Shown here piece after piece: positions 1-9,393 of a stretch of DNA of 64,000 nucleotides. This DNA comes from Ww85 sp963745765 (GTDB taxonomy: Bacteria; Desulfobacterota; Desulfobulbia; Desulfobulbales; Desulfocapsaceae), in contig CAVUYQ010000019.1 in assembly GCA_963745765.1 (NCBI GenBank), positions 1 to 64,000 of the forward strand, read 5' to 3'. Position 1 is the stretch's first letter, and the number at the start of each line of letters is the position of its first letter. The notes under the pieces were generated by a model that saw only the letters and a program-made list of their open reading frames with translations, was not told the DNA's origin and made no database searches. Position numbers and translations under genes: made by a program.

Positions 1-75
1 ACTTCGATAGATAGTTGCTAGATGGATCAGCCGAACAGGAGCGATAAACGAGAAATATGGTGATAGGAGAAAGAA

Positions 76-276
76 ATGGCCAATGAAATTATTATCGACG
101 TTGATGAATGTATCGGGTGCGAAGCTTGTTTTGAGAGCTGTCCCGAAGTATTCGGTTTTGATACCGATTCCGAGAAGGCCTTCGTTATTGAGGATGCAGA
201 CAGTGAAATCGAGTGCGTAGATGACGCTATTGCCTCATGTCCGGTAGAGTGCATCAGTCGCTCGGATGAAGATTGA
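76..276 (+). CDS. Single-cluster [4Fe-4S] ferredoxin
   Basis: A 66-residue acidic cytoplasmic electron carrier. The motif C12-x2-C15-x2-C18 plus C55-P can hold one [4Fe-4S] cluster. C22 and C47 remain where a second cluster would sit in a two-cluster ferredoxin; in Desulfovibrio monocluster ferredoxins the equivalent pair forms a disulfide, so the same is inferred here. A purine-rich GGAG-containing site precedes the ATG. It stands alone, with no enzyme partner next to it, so its redox partner cannot be named. Family assignment is secure from length and cysteine spacing. Confidence 0.93.
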   Translation: MANEIIIDVDECIGCEACFESCPEVFGFDTDSEKAFVIEDADSEIECVDDAIASCPVECISRSDED

Positions 277-504
277 GCGCACCGCCGCCCCCCGGGCTCT
301 GATGCAAAGAGTATTGGCTGACTGTAAAACTACCGGAGCACAGGATCCGGCTAGTGGCATCATTTGAGAAGGCAGCGCTCGGGGACAAAATATATGAAAT
401 ATTCGATGCCTCAAAAGAGTCAATCCGTGAGAGCAATTATCTCATGGAAACGAGATTAAAAGCATTGAAACGGTCTGTGTGCATCACACCGATCAGAGCA
501 TTGA

Positions 505-801
505 TCAATTAATAGTGAAACGGGCCGAATCGATGGCCTTTGTGACGCGTCGAATGAGTTTTTCGATTCCGGGCTTCAACTGTTGCCATTCAGTGCCGGA
601 ACGCTCTTTCAATTCAGAAAGCTTATCGGCAACATTCTCTTCCTTGGCCACAATATCTTCAATGATCTGATAATATTTGATCTGTCGGTCGGCTTCCTCC
701 TCACCAATTTCTTCGGCAATAATCTTGAATTTGTAAATATCCTGAAGCCATCTTTTCTGTTGTTTTTCGATTTCCTTGATATAGTTGTCCTTGTCGTTCA
801 T
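505..801 (-). CDS. Small coiled-coil protein, paralogue of the one at 62.3 kb
   Basis: A 98-residue, highly charged, almost wholly helical protein with no signal peptide or membrane segment. The ATG follows AAAGGAG at good spacing, so the start is well supported. It aligns along its whole length with the product at 62281-62568: both carry a central QI-x-YY-x-x-IED stretch, then a KL-x-ELKE stretch, and end with a basic helix. Such small coiled-coil proteins occur in many Desulfobacterota and some cyanobacteria and are often linked to stress, but no biochemical function is established from the sequence. It is divergent from the UbiB-like gene downstream. Confidence 0.8.
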   Translation of the reverse strand: MNDKDNYIKEIEKQQKRWLQDIYKFKIIAEEIGEEEADRQIKYYQIIEDIVAKEENVADKLSELKERSGTEWQQLKPGIEKLIRRVTKAIDSARFTIN

Positions 802-890
802 ATTTATACTCCTTTACTTCCTTTAAGAGATTAAAAAAGCAAAAAGATTCGGGCTGAAATTCTCATGAACTAACAGATCAAGGCGAACAT

Positions 891-2543
891 ATGCATATAA
901 ATGAATTAAAAAAGTTGCGGCGCTTCAAAGACATCGCCGGCATTCTGGTGAAATACGGTTTTGATGAAATAGTCGATCGGCTGGAAATTCCCGGTGCCGA
1001 TTTTCTCCATAAAATAGGACCGGCTGATACCAATCTTGGACTTTTTGAGCGTATTCGAATTGTTATTGAAGAGTTAGGCCCGACTTTTATAAAATTTGGT
1101 CAGATAATGAGTTTGAGACCGGATCTGTTGCCGGAGGAATTGCTCAGCGAATTGGAAAAACTTCAAGATGACGTGCCTGCGGTGCACTCAGCAGACATCA
1201 TCCCTGTCATTGAAGAAAATCTCGGCAAACCGATCATCGAGGTCTTCTCTGAGTTTCATTTCGAACCGGTGGCAGCCGCTTCTCTTTCTCAGGTGCATAA
1301 GGGGGTATTGAAGGAAAATGGGAAAATGGTGGCGGTCAAGGTGCAGCGTCCCAATATTGTTCAAGACATTATCTCCGATCTCGATATCCTCGAGTCAATC
1401 TGTAAATTTCTGGATCAACAATTTGCTGAACTGCAGTGCTACGATCTTACGGAACTGGCGAGGACAGTCCGGCATACTTTAATGCTGGAGCTCGATTTCA
1501 AAAATGAATTAAACAATATGAATATCGCCCGCTCCTATGCTGAACAGACAGAGGTTCGCATCCCCAGGCCCTATGCAAAATATACCACCAAGAAGCTCCT
1601 GGTCATGGAGTTTATTGATGGTGTAAAATTCAGAGACATCCTTCCCAGCACGCAACATGATAGGATGCAACTTGCCCGACTGGGCTTGCGAACAGTTGTG
1701 CAGCAGATTCTTGAAGATGGCTTTTTTCACGCTGATCCTCATCCGGGAAACCTCCTGGTGAGCGGTGATATGAAATTATCCATAATTGATTGGGGAATGG
1801 TTGGACGATTGACCGAACAGGACCGCTTCCTGCTGATTGAAATGCTCACAGCTGTTGTTGACAAAAACAGTCAAGCCCTGGTGGAGAGTTTCTTACAGAT
1901 ATGCCGAACCAGGGGCAAAACAATCAAACGAAATTCTCTGGAAAGGGGCCTGCTGACGCTGCTGGACAGTTATTACGCCTTACCGATCAAGGATATGGAT
2001 ATCGGCGGACTGCTATGGGGCTTGCTCTCCCTGCTTCGCGAGCATAATCTGCAGCTGCCGACCTATATGGTGATTATGATTAAATCTCTGGTGACGGCTG
2101 AAGGCTCAGCACGACTGATATTTCCTGAATTGAGCATCATCGAGGAACTGAAAGACAGTGTGCATAAGCTTGCGCTGGAGCGATATAAACCCGGAGTAGT
2201 CTGGCGGGGTCTAAGAAACTCTTTTATAGCCTTTTTATCCATTCAAAGGGAATTGCCGAGGCGACTGCTGAAAATAATAGAAAAAATTGAAGAAGGAGAT
2301 CTGAGCTTAAAATTTCATCTGGAAAATCTGGAGCACCTGGTTAACACCCTGGAAAGTGCTTCCAACCGTTTGACGACAGGTATTATCACCGGAGCAATTA
2401 TCATGGGATCATCAATGATCGTAACCACAGGTGTCGGTCCTTTTATTTTTGGCCTTCCAGCTCTCGGGGTGATCGGTTATCTGATGTCAGTTGTGCTCGG
2501 CTTATGGCTTGTGATAACCATTTTGCGAACAAAGAAATATTGA
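891..2543 (+). CDS. ubiB: UbiB/AarF (ABC1/ADCK) family atypical kinase
   Basis: A 550-residue protein-kinase-like ATPase of the UbiB family, whose members support biosynthesis or handling of quinones and other membrane isoprenoid lipids. Diagnostic motifs are present in order: KxGQ (KFGQ, residues 68-71) followed by SLRPDLLP; an Ala-rich nucleotide loop AAASLSQVH; VAVKVQRP with the invariant lysine; the catalytic-loop segment HADPHPGN near residue 280; and the metal-binding Asp at about 300. The last is IDWG rather than the usual DFG. Two hydrophobic C-terminal helices suggest membrane anchoring. The start has AAGG upstream. The gene is intact, unlike several neighbours. The real substrate is unknown, as for most of this family. 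Confidence 0.92.
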   Translation: MHINELKKLRRFKDIAGILVKYGFDEIVDRLEIPGADFLHKIGPADTNLGLFERIRIVIEELGPTFIKFGQIMSLRPDLLPEELLSELEKLQDDVPAVHSADIIPVIEENLGKPIIEVFSEFHFEPVAAASLSQVHKGVLKENGKMVAVKVQRPNIVQDIISDLDILESICKFLDQQFAELQCYDLTELARTVRHTLMLELDFKNELNNMNIARSYAEQTEVRIPRPYAKYTTKKLLVMEFIDGVKFRDILPSTQHDRMQLARLGLRTVVQQILEDGFFHADPHPGNLLVSGDMKLSIIDWGMVGRLTEQDRFLLIEMLTAVVDKNSQALVESFLQICRTRGKTIKRNSLERGLLTLLDSYYALPIKDMDIGGLLWGLLSLLREHNLQLPTYMVIMIKSLVTAEGSARLIFPELSIIEELKDSVHKLALERYKPGVVWRGLRNSFIAFLSIQRELPRRLLKIIEKIEEGDLSLKFHLENLEHLVNTLESASNRLTTGIITGAIIMGSSMIVTTGVGPFIFGLPALGVIGYLMSVVLGLWLVITILRTKKY

Positions 2544-2705
2544 TGGCGTCGTAAAAACTTCGATATCCTGCGTCGTGGAACTTTTTCCGGCACCCGGCAT
2601 ACTACCTGTATGCCTTCGCGCCTGAAAAACTACCACTCCTTTTTTATCTGTGTTTTTACTTAGCCATCTTCTGGAGTGCAATAGACTTTTTACGAGTATG
2701 TCAAT
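2539..2705. repeat. Palindromic intergenic element, long copy
   Basis: Begins at the UbiB stop. The outer arms are ATTGATGGCGTCGTAAAAA at the left and its imperfect reverse complement (TTTTTACGAGTATGTCAAT) at the right, with an inner small hairpin (GGCATAC / GTATGCC). A short version of the same arms lies at 4420-4479. This looks like a REP-like dispersed palindrome. It fills most of the gap between the UbiB gene and the SDR. Confidence 0.6.
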
Positions 2706-2864
2706 ATTGATGGTACGTAACCGTTCACCGGAATAATTAAACTCCTGGCATGCCGTAAAAAATAATTCCGGCAAAGATTTTGCAAGTTATAGGCTGCAAC
2801 AGAAAGAGAATATTCTGTCTCAAAATATCTGCCCCTTTCGGGATGCTATTTGAAGGAGATCATT

Positions 2865-3600
2865 ATGCTTGCATCAATTCAACGGGTCGCACTGGTATCC
2901 GGCGGCCAATCGGGGCATCGGCTTCGCCATCGTTGAGCAGTTGGCACGCACCGGGCTCAAGGTTATCATCGGTGCCAGAAGTGAAAAAAACGGACTGAAA
3001 GCACAGAAAAAGCTGGTAGTAAAAGGTTTGGATGTCCATTTCACCCTGCTGGACGTGTCCGATCCAATCTCCATTATGGCCGCCGTCGGCAGAGTGAACG
3101 ACACCTTCGGCAGACTGGACGTGCTGGTCAACAACGCCGGCATTATGATCGACGCAGAGTCCGACATTCTTACCTTATCGCTTGGTCTGCTTCACCATAC
3201 ACTGGAGACAAATGCCTTTGGTCCGTTGCTGTTGAGCCAGGGTTGCATCCCTATAATGGACAGGAATCACTACGGCCGCATTGTTAATATCTCCAGTACC
3301 ATGGGAGCCCTGACCGAAATCGCCAATCCGGAATCGATCCATACCGAACTGCAGTCGCCGGCTTATCGTCTTTCCAAAAACATGCTCAACGGAATTACCG
3401 TTCTGCTGGCCAAGGAATTGCGTAAAAAAAATATTCTGGTCAACTCCGTCTGTCCCGGTTGGGTTCGAACGGATCTGGGAGGTCCACAAGCCCCGGTCTC
3501 TCCGGAAGAGGCGGCTAAAACTCCCGTTTGGTTGGCAACCCTGCCCGATAATGGTCCGACCGGAGGGTTTTTCAGAGAACACCAGCCGATTCCCTGGTAG
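2865..3600 (+). CDS. Short-chain dehydrogenase/reductase (frameshifted)
   Basis: A classical NAD(P)-dependent SDR of about 244 residues. The ATG at 2865 follows GAAGGAG and gives MLASIQRVALVSGG; one extra base near 2907, in the middle of the glycine-rich cofactor loop, then throws the frame, and the protein resumes as NRGIGFAIVEQL. Other family marks are the NNAG motif, the catalytic Ser in NISSTMG, YRLSKN (Tyr-x3-Lys) and the CPGWVRTDLGG segment. A truncated second copy of its 3' half lies at 59869-60121. Substrate unknown; similar proteins are annotated as carbonyl reductases. Whether the shift is real or a sequencing error cannot be told. Confidence 0.85.
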
Positions 3601-3637
3601 TGCGGAGAGGAGCATTTAAAGGAGAAGCTGTTCCTTT

Positions 3638-3719
3638 TATCAACTATATGCCTGCGGTTAATTTTATCGAGCGCCTCGATTTAGAACAAAATTACGGATT
3701 TCAGGATAGACACTACTTA
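3638..3719 (+). repeat. Dispersed repeat with conserved reading frame, copy 1
   Basis: Shares TATATGCCTGCGGTTAA and the following 60 or so bases with 48167-48257 and, more weakly, with 62702-62740. The ATG at 3648 opens a short frame, MPAVNFIERLDLEQN and so on, that stops after 27 codons. In the 48 kb copy the same frame begins MPAVKFIERLDLEQN. The repeat may be the start of a decayed mobile gene; I do not recognise the family. Confidence 0.6.
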
Positions 3720-3750
3720 ATTCGTTTTTAGGCGCGTCCCTGAGCCTGGG

Positions 3751-3779
3751 CGATGGCTCCCGATTTTCGGGAGCCATCG
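3751..3779. terminator. Perfect 13-bp hairpin, possible terminator
   Basis: CGATGGCTCCCGA, loop TTT, then the exact reverse complement. It lies between the converging SDR and the minus-strand gene at 3918-4220, so it could stop transcription from either side. No U-run follows, so intrinsic termination is not certain. The remaining sequence of the 3601-3917 gap shows no gene. Confidence 0.5.
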
Positions 3780-3917
3780 AGTAATTATAATCGTTGTCCC
3801 GGTACTTCATTCGACCGGCCGACAGACGACCAGCCACTCCAGCAGTAATCATCAACACGACCCTGAAAATACCGACAGTGTAGACTCAAGCAAGGATCAG
3901 TGCTGCTGCCGAACGCT

Positions 3918-4220
3918 TTAAGCAGCTTTTGCCGCACTCTTGTATTTTGCATACAGATCATGAATGCGCTGCCTGAGCTCTTTTATTTTGTCGGAATCCT
4001 TTTGGGTAAGCCAGCGAGGTTCACTGATTGAGTAGACCATTTTTGCCAACTCATCGAGATAGGATTCAGTCGCTCTGCACCACTCATCCGTACAGATATG
4101 CTGCATCTCCTTGGCCTCGCTTATGTCTTTTTTTAGCAGGTCAAGAGAGGATGTCAGGTTATTGATGAACTCGCGGTGGGTCTTTAAGAACGAATCTTCC
4201 ATCATTTTCTGTTGTTCCAT
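3918..4220 (-). CDS. Small helical protein of unknown function
   Basis: A 100-residue predicted cytoplasmic helical protein with a strong ribosome-binding site (GGAGGAGAACAAA then ATG). It has two cysteines around ICTDEWC and a basic helical C terminus ending in KSAAKAA. It has no recognised domain. Length, helicity and good translation signals suggest a genuine small protein in the style of the coiled-coil proteins at 505-801 and 62281-62568, but it does not align with them. It stands downstream of, and in the same direction as, the glycogen operon, separated by a palindromic repeat. Confidence 0.65.
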   Translation of the reverse strand: MEQQKMMEDSFLKTHREFINNLTSSLDLLKKDISEAKEMQHICTDEWCRATESYLDELAKMVYSISEPRWLTQKDSDKIKELRQRIHDLYAKYKSAAKAA

Positions 4221-4419
4221 TTTGTTCTCCTCCGTTATCCAAGGGTTACGCAGTCATTGTTTTGAAGTAAGACAAAGGCACACCGTCTCTGCCCGCTCCC
4301 GACTGTTTTCAGTAAGAGGTTACTGCGATATTCTTTGTTCGTGTTATCTGTTCGATTATGCAAATAACATGCCGAAAACAAGATTGGCAAAGCCATGTCT
4401 GCCGTCGGAAAAGCTATGC

Positions 4420-4479
4420 CTGATGGCGTCGTAAAAATTTCGATTTACTGCGCCATGTAACTTTTTACGAGTCCATCAT
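4420..4479. repeat. Palindromic intergenic element, short copy
   Basis: TGATGGCGTCGTAAAAA at the left and TTTTTACGAGTCCATCA at the right form an imperfect inverted repeat of about 60 bp, the compact version of the 2539-2705 element. It lies in the 4221-4539 gap after the GH15 gene. The rest of this gap holds no gene I can support. Confidence 0.6.
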
Positions 4480-4539
4480 GCTTAATCTACCAAACAATTC
4501 TGCAAAAAGTATTCCGTATTGAATATCGATTGAGGATCA

Positions 4540-6360
4540 TTATGACTGCTTTTTTTCCATGGCAGCTAACGCGACCGTCGCAGTAATAAGAGAGAGGTGG
4601 GTAAGCCCCTGAGGGAAATTACCCAACATCTCGGAAGAATCGGTGTCATATTCTTCCGAGAAAAGGTATAGATCGTTGCCTGCCTGTATAACCTGGTTAA
4701 AGACTTCATGCGCTTCTTTAAGTCTTCCCTGACGCGCCAGACATTCAACCAGCCAGAAGGAACAAGCCAGGAATGCCCCTTCTTTGCCTTCCAACTCGTC
4801 ATCATCGGCAGGATAGCGCCGTAAAAAGGCATTTTCCCCGAGATCGTTCCAAACTGCATCAGTGGTACGGACCATTCGTTCATCGCAATAATCGATAAAC
4901 CCCACGGTAGGCAGAAGCAGCAGGGCGGCATCCATCTTCTTGTGTCCGAAGGCCTGAATAAATACTCCCCGATCGGAGTCATAACCCTTTTCCTCAATTA
5001 CGCGACAAATCTCATCGCGTACCTTTTTCCACTCAGCCACTGGTGCTTCCCGATCGAGATCTTCCGCCAGTCTGATACCATAGTTGAGAGCCGCCCAGCA
5101 CATTACCTTGGATTGCACGAAGTGACGCGGTTCACCACGCATCTCCCAGATGCCCTGATCGGGCTCACTCCAGAGTTCGGCCGCCGAGTTTACCAGCTCG
5201 GTAATAAACTCCCAGTAGTCCTCGTCGGGGGAGTGTCCGAGTGCATGCCAGCGCCAGGCAAGACCCAGGAGCTCGCCATAAACGTCCAGCTGTCTCTGTA
5301 CTTCGGCAGCATTGCCTCTGCAAACGGGTTGCGCCCCGCGATAACCTTCCAGTTCATTAAGGTTCGACTCATTCAGCCTGCGCTCACCTCCAACCCCAAA
5401 AAGAATCTGCAGCTCCTCGGCGCTGCCGGCTGCGCTCCGTTCGACAAATCGACGAAAACCGTCCGCCTCACTGTGAAAGCCAAGTTCAGCCAGAGATCGA
5501 ACGGTAAAGCAGGAATCCCTAATCCAGCTGTAACGATAGTCCCAATTGCGCGAACCTCCCGGAGTTTCGGGCAGAGAGGTGGTCGCTGCGGCGGCTATGG
5601 CGCCGGTCGGGGCATGCGACAGACCTTTCAGGACGATTGCCGATCGCCACAGATATTCGGCATAGGGACCTTTAATGTTGCCTTTTCCCGCCCAGCGTGA
5701 CCACCACTGTGCCGTCTTTTCGAACCGGTCGGCCAGTTCGTCGATTGGTGGGGCATCCACCAGGCCGTCATCAAGATCTTCCGAACGACCATAGATAATG
5801 GAAAGATATTTCCGCTGCCCCTCTTTGAGGGTATAATTCCCTGCAAGGTCGTGGCGATGTTTCATGCTGCAGCCGATATCGCCGGAGATAAGCAGGCCGT
5901 CATTTCCCCCTATGGCAATAAAATGGTCATCGTCGATCCGGCGGATCCAGGGTTTGACACTGCCATAATCAAAACGGGGCACGATATCGATGGCAAAGTC
6001 GATACTGCCTTTGACACCCTCAACGATGCGCAAAATCTGCTGATAGGGATGATGTTCGCCACCTTCCCGCATGGTAAAACAATCAGTAAGATGCGCTACA
6101 CTGCCGTCGTCTGTGCGAAAAGAGGTCTGCAGAATGAGGGTGTGGTCAAGGTAACATCGGGTAACAGTATAGGATTTAACAGGTTTGATTTGGCAATAGC
6201 CGCCCTGCTGCCAGCCGATCAGACGACCGAAACAACTTGCCGAATCGATTCTCGGCATGCAGCACCAGTCAATAGAACCGGACTTCGAGACGAGAGCGGC
6301 GGAATGACAATCGGCGATGTAGGCATAATCTGCGATGGGTGGGTATTGCTCGGTACTCAT
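4540..6360 (-). CDS. Glycoside hydrolase family 15 (glucoamylase-type)
   Basis: A 606-residue cytoplasmic GH15 enzyme releasing glucose from alpha-glucan ends or from trehalose; bacterial members of this length include both glucoamylases and trehalases. An N-terminal beta-sandwich (IADCHSAALVSKSGSIDW) is followed by the (alpha/alpha)6 barrel. The segment NWDYRYSWIRDS and the second catalytic region, GIWEMRGEPRHFVQSKVMCW, are classic for the family. There is no signal peptide. The ATG follows GAGGAG closely. It is the last gene of the minus-strand glycogen/trehalose operon, 17 bases after the ROK kinase, so released glucose would be phosphorylated by its neighbour. Substrate choice (maltodextrin or trehalose) is undecided. 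Confidence 0.9.
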   Translation of the reverse strand: MSTEQYPPIADYAYIADCHSAALVSKSGSIDWCCMPRIDSASCFGRLIGWQQGGYCQIKPVKSYTVTRCYLDHTLILQTSFRTDDGSVAHLTDCFTMREGGEHHPYQQILRIVEGVKGSIDFAIDIVPRFDYGSVKPWIRRIDDDHFIAIGGNDGLLISGDIGCSMKHRHDLAGNYTLKEGQRKYLSIIYGRSEDLDDGLVDAPPIDELADRFEKTAQWWSRWAGKGNIKGPYAEYLWRSAIVLKGLSHAPTGAIAAAATTSLPETPGGSRNWDYRYSWIRDSCFTVRSLAELGFHSEADGFRRFVERSAAGSAEELQILFGVGGERRLNESNLNELEGYRGAQPVCRGNAAEVQRQLDVYGELLGLAWRWHALGHSPDEDYWEFITELVNSAAELWSEPDQGIWEMRGEPRHFVQSKVMCWAALNYGIRLAEDLDREAPVAEWKKVRDEICRVIEEKGYDSDRGVFIQAFGHKKMDAALLLLPTVGFIDYCDERMVRTTDAVWNDLGENAFLRRYPADDDELEGKEGAFLACSFWLVECLARQGRLKEAHEVFNQVIQAGNDLYLFSEEYDTDSSEMLGNFPQGLTHLSLITATVALAAMEKKQS

Positions 6361-6377
6361 GGCGTCTCCTCTTCCTG

Positions 6378-7347
6378 TTAATTGGCAGACGATTCCATGG
6401 CCAGGGCAGCTGCTCCAATCACCCCGGCCTCATCTGCCAGTTCTGCCTTAACAACCCTCAAATTTTCCGTTGCCGCAGTAAGACACTGCTGGCGAATCCT
6501 CCGATCAACCAGCTCCACAACCTCCGGGATGCCATCGATTACTCCACCGCCAAGAATAAAGAGACAGGGGTTGAAGCAGTGGACCAGGGTGACTGCGCCG
6601 GCAACCAGGGCTTCCATCACCTCATTCACCAGATCCCCTGCCAGTGGGTCACCCTGGTGAAAGGCTTCGGCAACGGTCTCGGCACTGATATCCTCATGCC
6701 TGCCGTTGACGAGTCGCAGCAAGGCCGCCGCCTGTTCCGCATGGGTACGGGCTATAGCCTGAGCACGCTTGCCGATGGCCAAACCACCGGCCAAAATCTC
6801 CAGGCACCCCCTGTTGCCGCAATTGCAGACCGGACCATGCATGTCGACAACTATATGGCCGATTTCACCCGCCGTATTGCTGCAGCCGGCAACCATTTTT
6901 CCACCCGTGACCATACCACCGCCGACCCCTGTGCCGACAAACATACAGATCAGGTTGTCACATCCCTTGCCGGCACCGAAACGCCATTCCCCCCAGGTAA
7001 TGGCCCGGACATCGTTAGTCACTGCCACCGGCAGATCGAGTGCGGCCTGCAGCTCGGCTTGCAGCGGTACGTCGTGCCAGTCCAGATTGGGCGCAAAACG
7101 AACTTCCCCGTTTTCTGATTTAATTTGACCAGCCACACCGACTCCCACACCAACAGGGGAACAGCCGGTTTTATCGATTAGTTTGCCTGACGAGCTCGAC
7201 AATTTGCTCTTTGACTGCTGCCGGACCGCCATCGACATCGGTAGGATATCTCATGGATGTTTCAATCCGACCATCTTTGCCGACCAAAGCGGCGGCAATT
7301 TTGGTTCCGCCCAGATCCACTCCTATCGCATATTTTTTCGACGCCAT
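6378..7347 (-). CDS. ROK-family glucokinase (frameshifted)
   Basis: An ATP-dependent sugar kinase, most likely glucokinase. The true start is the ATG at 7347 (GGAGAAAATTG upstream), giving MASKKYAIGVDLGGTKIAAA with the phosphate-binding loop. That frame stops at 7171; the protein resumes in another frame as KTGCSPVGVGVGVAGQ, so one indel lies at about 7174-7200. Later motifs are intact: NDVRAITWGE, GTGVGGG and the zinc-binding CNCGNRGCLE preceded by GEIGH. Full length is about 320 residues, normal for ROK kinases. It sits between malQ and the GH15 enzyme, which suits phosphorylation of glucose freed from glycogen or trehalose. Confidence 0.88.
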
Positions 7348-7469
7348 CAATTTTCTCCATTAATCAGTTGTTCTGAACAAAAAAATAACCATCAATCAAT
7401 AAAATGGCAGGAACAGCTTCGGTAAACCGGCATTGGAGATGCGGCCGGAATTGTTTTTATCAACCAGCA

Positions 7470-9391
7470 TCAGTTCCCTTCCTCCAACTGCCGGATAAGT
7501 TCGTAGTTTCCGGCAATAGCGGCTTCTCCCCTCGATCTGAGGGCCACAGCTAGAGCTTTGGGGATATTGAGAGCGGTATTCTTGGCTATTTTCTCTTTAT
7601 AGCTTCTTTTATAGTCCCGAGGGACACGCAGAGTCCAATTGTCGTTACTGACTATGCCCGGCTGATTGTAGGTCTCAATATTGCCGAAAAGGTCGGTGAA
7701 AAAGACCATGACATTTTGCGCCGGACCGACAAATAATTCAGCGAACTTGGCCTGAACGAGGGCGTCAGTATCGATCGAGAGGTGCTCTATCCAACCTGAC
7801 CGTGTTTCTCTTTGGATGGCAGACGCCTGGCTAGATATTCAGCATGCCGAGCCTGAGTTCCGCTCGTCAAACCATCTCTCTGGCCACCTGCCGGATGGAA
7901 GCGGTATCATGATTTCCGAGCATCAACCAGTCTTCCGGCCGGGCATTTTCACTGCGATAAACATCAAGGTCATTATTGAGATCTGCTTTTTGAGTGATAC
8001 GGAAACGACCCAAACCGTAGCGTTCCATCACCCTTTTGATCGGATAAGGCTGGGTGCTGAGTATTTCACAGGCTATGGTCTCGAAGGTTCCCCATTTGTT
8101 TTTCGCGATCTCCATCCCCACAGCAAAGAGCTGTGCGTAGCGGTCGACCTGTTGGTCTTCGAGTTCCGCCACCCAGTTATCGTCGTACCGTGGTTTATCT
8201 AAATTGAGCTGATCCTGCCGAACAATAGCATATTGCCGAAGCATCTGGTGATCGGTGAGCATGGGTGAGGCGAAGAGACGAGCGCCGTTTTGCACGGCAA
8301 TAAAGGGGTCTTCCCTTCCTGCCCGGTATACCCAGGGACAGATCAGGCCATGGGGGTGATCCAGGCGCAGCCCATCGAATTCATCAACAATTTTCTCCAT
8401 GCGTTGCTTAACGTAATTGACCACAGCCCCCGGCCGCCGTGTCCTGCCGTCCTTGCGACCGCTTTCGACAAAATAGTGGTAGGGGTCGAATACGGGATAG
8501 TTCCATGGTTGGCCCCGAGGATTAGTGCGGCTCGGCGGCGCACCCATGACGGTAATCCGGCAGCAGAAAGGACTGAGCAGCCCAGGCATCGCGGTCTGAA
8601 AAGCCGATCTGACAGTCACCGAAAAGTTTCAAACCGAGTTTCCTGCATCTTCGTCTCAGTTCCCTGTGCTGCTCCATCAGCAGGAACTGAATAAAACAAT
8701 AGTCTTCCACCGCCTCGGAATACAAACGCTGCAAAGCACCGTAGCGCAAACAGGCCAACTCTCGCAGGCCGGCTGGCGGTCCGAAAAGCTTTTTATCGAG
8801 TCCGGCTTCTTCCTGGCCATCCCAGTGTCGCCAGTTCCTGCCGCCATAGAGTTGTTCCAGCTTTTCGTAAAGGGCGTCTCTGACGAGCCATGCCGCATTT
8901 TTTCTGCAAAAGATGCCGAAAAGATTCCCCGACGAGGTCGAGAAGACCGGATTTCCTTTGACTAGATCTTTTCGATGCCTGGTAGATATTTCGACAAGAA
9001 TCTCTCCGACTGCCTGCCTGGCGAACCCATCATTCACCCGGGTGCTGTCAACGGGAAGTTGTGCCGTGAGTCTGGCCAGTTTTTCAGGATCGAGCAGTCT
9101 GCAATCCGGCCGAGTCAAAGCGAGCGGTGCGAGCGACAGAAAATTCCTGGAAAAAAAACTGCCATCGTAGGGCGATGAATTATGTGGACTGGTTATTCCC
9201 TGCGGTCCCAGTTGTACACCATTAAAACCAAGCGACCTGACAAAGCCTAAAAACTCGGCGGCACCTTCTGAATATGGCGAACCGCGACCCAGGTCCTCCT
9301 CCGACCTACCGGGAAAAGCCGCATCGTGAATGCCGAGCAAAAAGTTCTTTATGCCGAGAATTTTCAGCGCCCTGTCGATCACCGCCTGCAT
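7470..9391 (-). CDS. malQ: 4-alpha-glucanotransferase, GH77 (two frameshifts)
   Basis: An amylomaltase/disproportionating enzyme that transfers maltodextrin segments between glucans. The best start is the ATG at 9391, two bases after the glgB stop; a TTG at 9397 would overlap it. The protein reads to about 8550 in one frame, shifts at DCQIGFSDRDAWAAQSFLLPDYR / MGAPPSRTNPRGQPW, then shifts again after NHDTASIRQVARE near 7865. Nucleophile motif RLDHPHG, the segment CEILSTQPYPIKRVMERYG and NHDT are present, so the reconstructed enzyme should be active, in contrast with the GH77 domain in the big trehalose fusion at 20-27 kb. Whether the gene is broken in the cell depends on the indels being real. 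Confidence 0.88.
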
Positions 9392-9393
9392 CG

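Noticed and set aside
4360..4425. GCAAAGCC-containing segment resembling part of a cyclic-di-GMP riboswitch
   Set aside because: Only one short piece matches; the second conserved loop and the pairing are absent and no suitable gene follows.
4942..7118. Long plus-strand frames opposite the GH15 and ROK genes
   Set aside because: Same reason: shadows of conserved minus-strand coding regions, with no domain likeness.
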